From Methylibium sp965279545 (GTDB lineage: Bacteria; Pseudomonadota; Gammaproteobacteria; Burkholderiales; Burkholderiaceae_C), in contig NZ_OZ257250.1 in NCBI RefSeq assembly GCF_965279545.1, positions 4,030,001 through 4,094,000 on the forward strand: DNA of 64,000 bases. The letters are read 5' to 3'. Shown one piece after another: positions 44,533 to 53,657 of this stretch. Every line of letters starts with the position of its first letter. Positions within the stretch are counted from its first letter, which is position 1. The notes beneath the pieces were generated by a model. The model saw only the letters and a list, made by a program, of their open reading frames with translations, made no database searches and had not been told where the DNA came from. The translations under genes and the position numbers were made by a program.

Positions 44533-46410
44533 ATGCCTGTGATCGCCTTGTTCCTGCGCGCCTTGCTGCCGCTGCTGCTGTGCCTGCCGACGCTCGCGGC
44601 GGCGGCCGAAGACTTCCTGCCGCCGGAAGAGGCGTTTCGCTTCGACGCCCGCGTCCTCGACGAGCGGGCGGTCGAGATCAGTTTCACCATCGCCGATGGC
44701 TACTACCTCTACCGCGAGCCGTTCAAGTTCGTCGCCGAGGACGGCGCGGTCACGCTCGAGCCCGCACAGATTCCTCCCGGCAAGATCAAGTTCGACGAGA
44801 CCTTCCAGAAGGACGTCGAGACCTACCGCGGCCGCCTGGCGATCCGTTTGCCGGTCAGTGCCGCGCCGGCGTCGTTCCGGCTGCTCGTCACGAGCCAGGG
44901 CTGTGCCGATCAAGGCCTGTGCTACCCGCCGATGCAAAGCGTGGCCGAGGTGCGGCTCGCGGGTTTTGGCGGCGACGGCAGCGTGCGGGTTCAGGCACTG
45001 GGCGGTACGTTCGCCGGATTGACGGCGCCGCACTCGACGGCGGCAGCCGGGGCCACGCGGGCGTCCAGCGGTGACACCGGTATCGACGGCGCGCTGCGCA
45101 GCGGCCGCTTCTGGATCGTGGTCGGCGTGTTCTTCGTGGCCGGCCTGCTGCTGTCGTTCACGCCCTGTGTGCTGCCGATGCTGCCGATCCTGTCGTCGCT
45201 CATCATCGGCAAGAGGGGGCACGCTGTCGCGCGCTCGCGCGGCCTGCTGCTCGCAGGTACCTATTCGCTCGGCATGGCGCTGATCTACACCGCGCTCGGT
45301 GTTGCTGCCGGGCTGGCCGGCGAAGGTTTGGCGGCGGCCCTTCAGAACGCATGGGTGCTGAGCGGGTTCGCTTTGCTGCTGGCGGTGCTGGCACTTTCGA
45401 TGTTCGGTGCCTATGAGTTGCAGTTGCCGGCAGCGTGGCGCGAGCGGTTTACCGCCTCGTCGAACCGGCTGCACGGCGGGCAATTGGCCGGCGTGTTCGC
45501 GATGGGGGGGCTGTCGGCGCTGATCGTCAGCCCCTGCGTGGCCGCGCCGCTGGCGGGCGCCCTGCTGTACATCAGCCAGACGCGCGACGTGCTGCTCGGC
45601 GGCACGGCGCTGTTCTCCCTGGCCGCCGGCATGAGCCTGCCGCTGCTGCTGCTCGGGGCGTCGGCCGGCGCGCTGCTGCCGCGTGCCGGGGCGTGGATGG
45701 AGGGCGTCAAGCGTCTCTTCGGCATGCTGCTGCTGGCGGTCGCGTGGTGGACGCTCGGTCCGGTGTTGCCCGCGTCGCTGGCGATCGCCGGCTGGGGCGT
45801 GTTGTTGATCGGTGCGGCCACCTTCCTCCATGCGTTCGACCGCCTGCCCGACACCGCGGGTGCGGCCCTGCGGCTGGGCAAGACGGCGGGGCTCGCACTG
45901 GCCGTCGCAGGCGCAGCGCAGATCGTCGGCGCCGCCGCCGGGGCGCGCGACGCGCTGCAACCGCTGCAACCCTTCGTGCGCGCGGGCAGCGCGTCCTCGC
46001 TGGCAACGTCGCTGTCTGCGCCGGTCGACCGCAGCGCGGGCTTGCCTGCCGGCGAAGGCGTGAGCTTCCGACGCATCGCTTCGGTCGAGGAACTCGATGC
46101 CGCCGTCGGCAGCGCGGGCCGGCCGGTGATGCTCGATTTCTATGCGGACTGGTGCGTGAGTTGCAAGGAAATGGAGCGCTTCACGTTCAGCGATCCGGCC
46201 ATCAGCGCGCGGCTGCGCCAGGCCTTGCTGCTGCAGGCCGATGTCACGCGCAACAGTGATGCCGATCGCGCGCTGCTCAAACGCTTTCGACTCTTCGGAC
46301 CGCCCGGGATCGTGTTCTTCGACGCCAGAGGCCGCGAACTCGAGACGCGTGTGATCGGCTTCCAGAACGCCGAGCGTTTCCAGCAGAGCCTGCAGTCGGC
46401 AGGCCTGTGA
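44533..46410 (+). CDS. dsbD: Thiol:disulfide interchange protein DsbD
   Basis: 625 residues. Carries electrons from cytoplasmic thioredoxin across the inner membrane to periplasmic DsbC/DsbG and cytochrome maturation. Signal peptide (residues 1-22, FLRALLPLLLCLPTLAAAA), alpha domain with the CADQGLC cysteine pair, membrane beta domain with TPCVLPMLPIL and SPCVAAPLAG, and C-terminal thioredoxin-like domain with DFYADWCVSCKEME. The ATG at 44533 was chosen for the signal peptide; an upstream frame is open but non-family. Confidence 0.96.
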   Translation: MPVIALFLRALLPLLLCLPTLAAAAEDFLPPEEAFRFDARVLDERAVEISFTIADGYYLYREPFKFVAEDGAVTLEPAQIPPGKIKFDETFQKDVETYRGRLAIRLPVSAAPASFRLLVTSQGCADQGLCYPPMQSVAEVRLAGFGGDGSVRVQALGGTFAGLTAPHSTAAAGATRASSGDTGIDGALRSGRFWIVVGVFFVAGLLLSFTPCVLPMLPILSSLIIGKRGHAVARSRGLLLAGTYSLGMALIYTALGVAAGLAGEGLAAALQNAWVLSGFALLLAVLALSMFGAYELQLPAAWRERFTASSNRLHGGQLAGVFAMGGLSALIVSPCVAAPLAGALLYISQTRDVLLGGTALFSLAAGMSLPLLLLGASAGALLPRAGAWMEGVKRLFGMLLLAVAWWTLGPVLPASLAIAGWGVLLIGAATFLHAFDRLPDTAGAALRLGKTAGLALAVAGAAQIVGAAAGARDALQPLQPFVRAGSASSLATSLSAPVDRSAGLPAGEGVSFRRIASVEELDAAVGSAGRPVMLDFYADWCVSCKEMERFTFSDPAISARLRQALLLQADVTRNSDADRALLKRFRLFGPPGIVFFDARGRELETRVIGFQNAERFQQSLQSAGL

Positions 46411-46436
46411 GCCGCTGCAAAGGTGCTTCGACGTGT

Positions 46437-46442
46437 TATACT
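46437..46442 (+). promoter_or_regulatory. -10 element of tRNA-fMet
   Basis: TATACT 13 bases before the tRNA start. The corresponding -35 is weak. A short promoter between dsbD and the tRNA is plausible. Confidence 0.5.
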
Positions 46443-46454
46443 TTCAGTCTCAGT

Positions 46455-48104
<1,650 letters not shown>

Positions 48105-48217
48105 TGGTACTGTCTCCGGTGGTCTCGGCCAGCGCCTCGCGCACCAGGCGCTCGGCCAGCAGCTTGACCAGCTGCGAGCGGGCGATGGCACGACGATCGG
48201 GCGCGGGAGCAATCATG

Positions 48218-48409
48218 TCATCTCGCCCGCAGCAGCACCCACGGGCCCATATGCCGCACCTCGTCGACCTCGGTGGCCTGCTCCAGCGGCACGTGGTACA
48301 GCTCGTGAAATCCCTCGAAACCGGGCACGTGCACGGTGTCGAGCAGCAGGCGAACCTGCACGCCCTGCGGCATGGCCTGCAGCTCGCGGATGAGGTCGGC
48401 GACGGTCAT
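48218..48409 (-). CDS. Hypothetical phage protein (63 aa)
   Basis: MTVADLIRELQAMPQGVQVR start, preceded by AGGGAGG at good spacing. Short proteins starting with 'VADLIREL...MP.....V' and listing a V-L/I beta strand are common in phage early regions. ATGA overlap with the upstream gene. Function unknown. Confidence 0.7.
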   Translation of the reverse strand: MTVADLIRELQAMPQGVQVRLLLDTVHVPGFEGFHELYHVPLEQATEVDEVRHMGPWVLLRAR

Positions 48410-48852
48410 GCTGCCTCCCTGGCCGCGCACTCGGCCGACATCTGCTCGACCCGGCGCTCCGACCACTCGGCCGCGGCGATCGCGGCGGGGCGGTCGACCA
48501 AGCGGGCCAACTGGTCCATGACGTCGACGCCGGCCTTTGCGAGTTGGTACTGCGGGCCGCTGAAACCGATCTTGCGGGTGGTCTGGTAGCGGTGCAGCAC
48601 GTCGGTGGCCAGGTCGAGCTGCTGGCGCATCTCGGTCAGGCCTACGCCCAGGACCTCGGCGACGCGGCTCCAGGTGAGCACGCCGCCGGCCCACTGCCAC
48701 AGCGTGCTCTCGTCGGCCTGGCCGCGGGAGATCACGTCGAGGTTGACCAGGTGGCACAGCGCCAGGTCACGCACCTGGTCGTCGCCGAGCTTGGGGCGCA
48801 GGCCGCGCGGTGGCACGGGCACGATGGGGCGGCGGTGGCAGCGTTTGCGCAT
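48406..48852 (-). CDS. Hypothetical phage protein (148 aa)
   Basis: Starts MRKRCHRRPIVPVPPRGLRP; the central part (HLVNLDVISRGQADESTLWQ, LTEMRQQLDLATDVLHRYQT) is helical and resembles conserved hypothetical proteins of betaproteobacterial prophages. No known catalytic motif. Member of the leftward operon, overlapping its downstream neighbour by ATGA. Confidence 0.7.
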   Translation of the reverse strand: MRKRCHRRPIVPVPPRGLRPKLGDDQVRDLALCHLVNLDVISRGQADESTLWQWAGGVLTWSRVAEVLGVGLTEMRQQLDLATDVLHRYQTTRKIGFSGPQYQLAKAGVDVMDQLARLVDRPAAIAAAEWSERRVEQMSAECAAREAA

Positions 48853-48853
48853 G

Positions 48854-49042
48854 TCAGCCCTTCGCGGTGGCGCGTTCCCAGATCTCGTCGAGCTTGGCGG
48901 TCTGCTTCAGCGAGAGCGCGCGACCCTCGGCGAGTTGGCGCTTGATCGAGTCGAGGAACTGGGCATCCCACTCGGACAGGCGCGCCTCGCGTGCCTCGCA
49001 GTCCTCGATGAGCTGCAGGTACTCGGAGGTCCAGTCGGTCAT
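48854..49042 (-). CDS. Hypothetical phage protein (62 aa)
   Basis: MTDWTSEYLQLIEDCEARE followed by a charged helix (LSEWDAQFLDSIKRQLAEGR). It overlaps the end of the ParB-like gene by ATGA. Probably a small helical regulatory or inhibitor protein, but no family is recognised. Confidence 0.65.
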   Translation of the reverse strand: MTDWTSEYLQLIEDCEAREARLSEWDAQFLDSIKRQLAEGRALSLKQTAKLDEIWERATAKG

Positions 49043-50748
49043 TGCTCGGTCTCCTCGAGCAGCTCGCCCTGCGCATCGCTCCCGCCGGCGGAGCCGGCGT
49101 CGTCGGTCTGATCTTTGAGCCGCGCAGCGGCGACCACGTCGACGCCGTACATCTGCGCCAGCGCGAGCTTTTCGTCGCGGGCTTTCTCGCCGCTATATTC
49201 GACCGGCGCCATCGAGATCGCCATCAACACCATGAAGCGCGCCAGCTCGGCCGGTGTGCAGCGCTCGAATCGTTCCAGGCACCAGGTCTCTTCGTTGTCG
49301 TGCGAGTCGGCCTCGGCTGCCGCCTCGAGCTCGGCAGACCAGCCCATTGCGTGCATCACGTCATCAGGCAGGTCTCCGCGGTCCTGAACGATGGAGCGCG
49401 CCACGAGCAGCAGCTCGGCCGCTGTGCGCTCCTCCTGTGCCGCGGCGGCCTCCATGATCGATTGCTGCACGAGGCTCCAGGCGGGCAGCGCGACGGCGCG
49501 CTCCTCGGGCGTACGCGTGTCAAGCTCCCTCGGGAACGGCCACGCCATTCCCGGTTGCGCCCCCTCTCGCGCTTGCGCAGCCGTGGACGGGGTAGGCCCG
49601 TCGATGTTCACGCCCAGGATGCCCAGGACCTGGGCGCACTGCTCGGCGGTGAGCACGTCGAGTGTTTGGCTCTCGTCGTATGGGTCGACCAGCAGCGCGG
49701 GTTTTGGTGCCTTCTTGCCGATGCGCTCCAGCGCCTCGCGCCATGTCACGAAGCGCGAGTCTTCTTCCTCGGGCCCCGCCTCATCGAAGGCATCCTGGTC
49801 GAGGTGCTCATAGCCCTGCAGATGGTCATACCTGTGCGGCTTCACGGCCTTGGCCGCATCGCCGTCGATCACCATGCGGCCCGCCTTGCGCGCCGCGGCG
49901 ATGGCCTTCAGCGCGTGCGCTTGCACCTTGGTCTTGTAGCACTCGGTATCGGTGCAGGTGTCGGGCTCCAGGTCGGTCGACAGGTCGGGGTCGTTGCCCG
50001 CGCGCTTCGGGCACGCTGTGCAGGCGCCTGCAAGTGCAGCGAGCTTGGCATCGGCCGGATCGAATGGCGCGCCCTCGAGCGCGATGGTGAACCTCGAGAA
50101 CTCGTGCTTGGCCTGGCGATCGCTGATCCAGCCGGATTGCTTGTTTGCCTGCAGGTCGAAGTCGTAGGTCATCACGCGCGCCTTCTCAAGCGCAGCCTTC
50201 TGCAGCTTGTGCGATGGGATGCGCGCAATGCGCGTGCCGATCTCGCCGCCCAGGCCGCCCGTGAGGCAGGCCTCGCGCACCTCGGGCGCCGCACTGGCCA
50301 GGCGGATGCGGCCGTAGACGTAGCTGCGGCTCTTGCCGGTGCGTTTGACCAGGTCCTCGACCTTGACCTTGTGCACGCTGGCCAGCTCGGCCAGGCCGTC
50401 GGCCTCCTCGATCGGGTTCACGTCTTTTCGGTGCAGGTTCTCATGGATCTGCGCGACGCGCACCTGCTCGTCGTCGAGATCTCGCACGATGCAGGGGATG
50501 TCAAGCAGCTTGGCCAAAAGCGACGCGCGGTACCGGCAATGCCCGACGACGATCTCGTGCGTCACCTGCAGATTGCGCTGGTCGCGGGGCCGGTCGGGTG
50601 CAGGGCGCACGATGATCGGATGAATCACGCCCTGGCTGGCAATGCTGAGAGACAGCTCCCCTAGGTAGGCCGCGTCGAACTCGCGGCGGGGGTTGGTCGG
50701 GCTCTCGCGCAGGCGGTCGAGCTCGATGCGTGTGATGGTCTCGTCCAT
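49039..50748 (-). CDS. ParB/Spo0J-family protein (569 aa)
   Basis: N-terminal ParB/sulfiredoxin-like domain with LRESPTNPRREFD, VVGHCRYRASLLAKL (the GxxRxxA nucleotide-binding segment) and IHENLHRKDVNPIEEADGL, then a KorB/ParB helix-turn-helix (KVEDLVKRTGKSRSYVYGRI). The long C-terminal half carries a Cys cluster (CTACPKR, DTCTDTECYKTK) and no recognised domain. No parA partner is present, so it is more likely a phage regulator or nuclease-type ParB relative than a partition protein. Lies 15 bases downstream of the RT gene in the same operon. Confidence 0.85.
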   Translation of the reverse strand: MDETITRIELDRLRESPTNPRREFDAAYLGELSLSIASQGVIHPIIVRPAPDRPRDQRNLQVTHEIVVGHCRYRASLLAKLLDIPCIVRDLDDEQVRVAQIHENLHRKDVNPIEEADGLAELASVHKVKVEDLVKRTGKSRSYVYGRIRLASAAPEVREACLTGGLGGEIGTRIARIPSHKLQKAALEKARVMTYDFDLQANKQSGWISDRQAKHEFSRFTIALEGAPFDPADAKLAALAGACTACPKRAGNDPDLSTDLEPDTCTDTECYKTKVQAHALKAIAAARKAGRMVIDGDAAKAVKPHRYDHLQGYEHLDQDAFDEAGPEEEDSRFVTWREALERIGKKAPKPALLVDPYDESQTLDVLTAEQCAQVLGILGVNIDGPTPSTAAQAREGAQPGMAWPFPRELDTRTPEERAVALPAWSLVQQSIMEAAAAQEERTAAELLLVARSIVQDRGDLPDDVMHAMGWSAELEAAAEADSHDNEETWCLERFERCTPAELARFMVLMAISMAPVEYSGEKARDEKLALAQMYGVDVVAAARLKDQTDDAGSAGGSDAQGELLEETEQ

Positions 50749-50763
50749 ACGGTCTCCGGTGGG

Positions 50764-52140
50764 TCAGGTGGTGCGAAAGCACCGGGTGAGATCGGCCGCC
50801 ACGCAGTGCCCGCGCCGGCGCACGGCGTTGGCAAGGCGCGCGCGGTCGGCGTGGCTGTGGGTGGCCTGGCGTAGCAGGCCGAAATAGCTGTTGGCGACCA
50901 CGTGCACCTCGGCCGGGGTCAGTTGCTCCAGGCGGCGCAGGGCGGTGGCCACGGTGCCGCGGCGGGTGCTGCGGTGGCCGGGCTTGATGACGTGGCCCAC
51001 GAAGTCGACGCCGCGCGCCACGGGCTGCAGGATGGTCTTGCGCGGGTTCAGGTGCGCGCCCAGGCGGTCGGGCAGGAAGGCGCTGATGCGGGTCAGTGCC
51101 GCGGTGAGCCAGGCGGCGCTCTCGTGCAGCAACACGAAGTCATCGACATAGCGCACGTAGCGGCGGGCGTGCAGCTGGTGCTTGGCAAACTGGTCCAAGG
51201 CATCGAGGTGCACGTTCGCAAAAAACTGCGATGACAGGTTGCCGATCGGCAACCCGGTGTCGGCCGGCGCGTTGAACAGGCTCTTGTGTGGCGGCACGCG
51301 GCGCAGCAGCTCGGGCCGGCCGCGCACCTCCACGTCAGCGCGCGGGTCGTGGAACAGGATGGTGTGCGTGAGCTGCAGCCACCAGGCCTCGGCCGGGGCC
51401 GAGATCCGCCCGGCCAGCTGGCCGAACAGCGTGGGCTTGTCGATCGCGACGAAGAAGTTCGCCAGGTCGCACTTGAGGTAGTGCGCCGGGCGCTGCCAGT
51501 TGTGCGTGACGCCGCGCACGTCGTGCTCCAGGCGCTGGGCGGCGTACAGGGTGCCGCGGCCGGGGATGCAGGCGCAGCTGTTGGCAATGAACCCTGCATG
51601 GAAGCGCGGCGCGATGTGGTTGTAGAGCAGGTGGTGGACGATGCGGTCGCGGAACTCGGCGGCCCACACCTCGCGGGGTTTGGGCCGCGTCACCACGAAA
51701 CAGATCGAGCGGCCCGGCTGGTATGAGCCGTCGATCAGTTCGTCGTATAGCGCGCAGAGGTTGCGCTCGAGGTGGGCCTCGAAGGCAAGCGCGCTGGCGC
51801 TGTTCCTCTTGGTGCGCCGGCAGTCTAGATAGGCGACCAGGAGTCGTTCGAACAAGCCTGAATCTGCGGACGGCTCGGGCCCAGGCCTTGGCGCTCTTGA
51901 TGTTGTTGTTCTGGTTGCCGTTGTTGAAGTTCTGATTCCAGGCGTTGGACTCGGAGTACTGCGTTGCGTCGTGCTATCTACGTCGCCCTGCCGAAGGCTC
52001 GCGCCGATCAGTGGGGCAACTGCGCCGGACCGGACCTGCACGCCGGCAGCGGTGTCCGTGGTGCGCATGGCGGTGCCCTCGTGGGGCAGCGGCTCGACCA
52101 GATTCAGATCGCGCACGGGCATGAGGGCCTTGACCGTCAT
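50764..52140 (-). CDS. DGR reverse transcriptase (frame includes the template repeat)
   Basis: Copies TR RNA into mutagenised cDNA for retrohoming. The RT core begins near LFERLLVAYLDCRR and shows motif RPKPREVWAAEFRDRIVHHL, CIPGRGTLYAAQRL, YLKCDLANFFVAIDK (first catalytic Asp), LPIGNLSSQFFANVHLD (SQ in motif 4 is the DGR hallmark) and YVRYVDDFVLLHES (YVDD about residues 331-334). From the ATG at 52140 the protein is 458 residues; that ATG overlaps the avd stop as ATGA, and the frame reads through the TR as a Thr/Pro/Ser-rich linker. A TTG at 51855 just after the TR would give 363 residues, closer to usual RT size; either start is possible. Confidence 0.93.
   Translation of the reverse strand: MTVKALMPVRDLNLVEPLPHEGTAMRTTDTAAGVQVRSGAVAPLIGASLRQGDVDSTTQRSTPSPTPGIRTSTTATRTTTSRAPRPGPEPSADSGLFERLLVAYLDCRRTKRNSASALAFEAHLERNLCALYDELIDGSYQPGRSICFVVTRPKPREVWAAEFRDRIVHHLLYNHIAPRFHAGFIANSCACIPGRGTLYAAQRLEHDVRGVTHNWQRPAHYLKCDLANFFVAIDKPTLFGQLAGRISAPAEAWWLQLTHTILFHDPRADVEVRGRPELLRRVPPHKSLFNAPADTGLPIGNLSSQFFANVHLDALDQFAKHQLHARRYVRYVDDFVLLHESAAWLTAALTRISAFLPDRLGAHLNPRKTILQPVARGVDFVGHVIKPGHRSTRRGTVATALRRLEQLTPAEVHVVANSYFGLLRQATHSHADRARLANAVRRRGHCVAADLTRCFRTT
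51861..51963 (-). repeat. DGR template repeat (TR)
   Basis: On the minus strand the TR, read in the VR frame, encodes QYSESNAWNQNFNNGNQ and then NNNIKSAKAWARAVRR, with nine Asn codons (AAC/AAT), the codon type that A-mutagenesis diversifies most. The 3' part, GGGCCCGAGCCGTCCGC on the minus strand, is GC-rich and nearly invariant, as expected for the initiation-of-mutagenic-homing end. The segment has no stop in the RT frame. Confidence 0.95.
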
Positions 52141-52505
52141 GCTGCAGGCGCCTTGTTGCTCAGGGATCTTTTGCGCCACCCGCCGCCCTGCTTGCCGATG
52201 CTGTCGAGCAGCAGGATCGCCTTGACCCACAGCGCCGGCGACAGGTGCTGCCCGTCGAAGGTGACGCGCAGCAGGACCTGCGTGGCGTGCAAGTGCGACA
52301 TCAGCGCGGTGATGTGGGCCGCGCGCTCTTCGCGCTGCGTGGCGTTCGCCATGGCCATGCGCGCGAGCATTTCCATGCAGTGCGACGCGATCTGGTCTCC
52401 CAGCGACCGCTTCAGCCCGCGGGGCATCTGCTCTTGCGCTTTGACCGCCAGCGCGAGGAGATCGATGCCCGTCCTGTAGATCGGGAGCTCGGTGTGCAGG
52501 GCCAT
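52137..52505 (-). CDS. avd: DGR accessory variability determinant (Avd-like four-helix protein)
   Basis: 122 residues, nearly all helical: LPIYRTGIDLLALAVKAQEQ, MPRGLKRSLGDQIASHCMEM, MATANATQREERAAHI-like helix, LRVTFDGQHLSPALWVKAIL, ending in a basic tail. Avd-type proteins form barrel-shaped pentamers that bind RT and TR RNA; MPRGLKRSLGDQI matches the typical second-helix pattern. It lies 20 bases after the first target gene, and its stop overlaps the ATG of the RT frame. Family call from pattern and context. Confidence 0.88.
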   Translation of the reverse strand: MALHTELPIYRTGIDLLALAVKAQEQMPRGLKRSLGDQIASHCMEMLARMAMANATQREERAAHITALMSHLHATQVLLRVTFDGQHLSPALWVKAILLLDSIGKQGGGWRKRSLSNKAPAA

Positions 52506-52524
52506 GGCTCAAAGGATCAAAGGA

Positions 52525-53016
52525 CTAAACGGGAAATCTGCGGACGGCCCGGGCCCAGGCCTTGGCGCTCTTGACGTAGCCGTCCTGGTAGCCGTTGCCG
52601 AAGTGCTGACCCCAGGCGCCGGACTCGGAGTACTGCTTTCCCAGCCAGTACCACCCGGACGGGTCGAAGCGGTCGCGCAGGTTCGCGGCCAGCAGCAGGC
52701 CTTCAATGGGGCTCGCCATCCTGGCGCCGTTGCCCAAGCCGCGGGCCCACGCGACGCTGTCGGCCCAGTCGAGTTTCCCGGGCGGCAGCTCGTCGAGCAG
52801 CACGATGTGCCCGTCGGGCTCGTCGTCCTCGGCGCGGGCGATACCGGCGTAGGCGCCGGCTACGTCGGGCCACGCCTGGGCGATGGCGGGCGGCATGGCG
52901 AACCCGAGGCGCGACGGTGTCGAGTCGCCGACGCTGGTCAGCACGTCGCTGACGATGCCGCCGGGATCGACGGCGCTGGCGCCGTAGAGGTTGATGGTGA
53001 GTCGATTGATGTGCAT
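52525..53016 (-). CDS. DGR target protein 1 with C-terminal variable C-type-lectin-like segment
   Basis: 163 residues from the ATG at 53016 (MHINRLTINLYGASAV). The C-terminal third, WYWLGKQYSESGAWGQHFGN and onward to WARAVRRFPV, follows the formylglycine-sulfatase/DUF1566-like CLec pattern of DGR targets. The nine Asn positions encoded by the TR are Gly, Gly, His, Gly, Asn, Tyr, Asp, Gly and Tyr here, so they are diversified. N-terminal part unknown; no signal peptide, so not obviously exported by itself. Probable ligand-binding protein. Confidence 0.9.
   Translation of the reverse strand: MHINRLTINLYGASAVDPGGIVSDVLTSVGDSTPSRLGFAMPPAIAQAWPDVAGAYAGIARAEDDEPDGHIVLLDELPPGKLDWADSVAWARGLGNGARMASPIEGLLLAANLRDRFDPSGWYWLGKQYSESGAWGQHFGNGYQDGYVKSAKAWARAVRRFPV
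52535..52636 (-). repeat. DGR variable repeat 1 (VR1)
   Basis: 102 bases aligned to the TR without gaps; 14 substitutions, all where the coding-strand TR has A. On the plus strand these are 10 T-to-C, 3 of T-to-A/G type and one further T-to-C at 52549, next to the invariant end. Ends ten bases before the stop codon of target gene 1. Confidence 0.95.
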
Positions 53017-53048
53017 GAGCGCGTGCTCCGTGGATTGAAGAATTGAAG

Positions 53049-53070
53049 GATTCAGGTGGTGAGCTGAATC
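53049..53070. repeat. Hairpin just downstream of VR2
   Basis: GATTCAG (53049-53055), 8-base loop, CTGAATC (53064-53070): a perfect 7-bp inverted repeat two bases past the invariant end of VR2 on the coding strand. DNA hairpins at this place raise retrohoming efficiency in the Bordetella phage DGR. Confidence 0.65.
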
Positions 53071-53657
53071 AAGCGGACGGCTCGGGCCCAGGCCTCGGCG
53101 CACTCGATGTCGCTGCTCTGGCCGCCGTAGTCGAAGTCCTGACCCCAGGCGCTGGACTCGGAGTACTGCGTGCTGGCCCAGTAGTGGTCGGCCTCGAAGG
53201 CCTCAGGCCCGCCGGCGCGGAAATCGGCCACGCTGGTCTGTGCAGGCGCCTGCGATGTGTACGGATAGCCCGGCGGCACGCTGCTCGGGTTGTCGCCATC
53301 GCGGAAGGTGCAGTAGTTTTCCTGGGCGGTCGGCTTGAGGTGGCGATAGCCGAGCTCGACCAGGTCGCGGGCTGCGACGACCCAATCGCGCTTGCCGTCG
53401 ATGTCGAGCGCCAGTGCCCACTGGGCCAGCGGGCTGCCGGCTTCGGCGAGCGCGTGCGTGTTGGCGACACTGTCGACGCAGCTGGTGGCGCCGGGCACGT
53501 CGGTGTATTCGGGCAGCCAGATTGCGCGGGACTCGCCGAGCGCCTTCGGTGCCCATGCGAAGGCGAACAGATGCACACCGATGCGGACGGTGCCGCCATA
53601 ACGGCCGCCCTCGAAGGGCGCGCCCAGCTCGGGCAGCAGGATGGAGTGAGAGGTCAT
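53052..53657 (-). CDS. DGR target protein 2 with C-terminal variable C-type-lectin-like segment
   Basis: 201 residues. A full DUF1566/Lcl-like CLec domain is visible: LDIDGKRDWVVAARDLVELG, FRDGDNPSSVPPGYPYTSQ, then HYWASTQYSESSAWGQDFDY and the end AEAWARAVRLIQLTT. TR Asn positions read Ser, Gly, Asp, Asp, Tyr, Gly, Ser, Ser and Asp. The start overlaps the HD-phosphohydrolase stop by ATGA, so it is translated with that gene. No signal peptide. Likely a surface or receptor-binding accessory protein, but the early-operon position is unusual for a tail fibre. Confidence 0.92.
   Translation of the reverse strand: MTSHSILLPELGAPFEGGRYGGTVRIGVHLFAFAWAPKALGESRAIWLPEYTDVPGATSCVDSVANTHALAEAGSPLAQWALALDIDGKRDWVVAARDLVELGYRHLKPTAQENYCTFRDGDNPSSVPPGYPYTSQAPAQTSVADFRAGGPEAFEADHYWASTQYSESSAWGQDFDYGGQSSDIECAEAWARAVRLIQLTT
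53073..53170 (-). repeat. DGR variable repeat 2 (VR2)
   Basis: 98 bases aligned to the TR without gaps; 14 substitutions, all on TR adenines of the coding strand (12 A-to-G and 2 A-to-T in coding sense). Only a few positions are changed identically in VR1 and VR2, so the two were diversified separately. Confidence 0.95.

Larger units (their letters stand above)
50764..53170 (-). mobile_element. Diversity-generating retroelement (RT, TR, avd, two VRs)
   Basis: All parts lie in one leftward operon in the order target 2, target 1, avd, TR, RT. The TR matches both VRs over about 100 bases; all 28 differences fall on adenines of the coding-strand TR. This combination of DGR-type RT, Avd-like protein and A-specific TR/VR divergence is diagnostic. 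The element spans the RT stop to the distal edge of VR2; the target genes extend to 53657. Confidence 0.95.

Noticed and set aside
49042..50664. Rightward 540-codon ORF opposite the ParB-like gene
   Set aside because: The leftward frame has the ParB motifs and fits the operon; the rightward one is a shadow.
50764..52140. RT as group II intron or retron RT
   Set aside because: No maturase or intron RNA domains, no msr/msd structure; motif 4 has SQ and a TR/VR pair is present, which defines a DGR.
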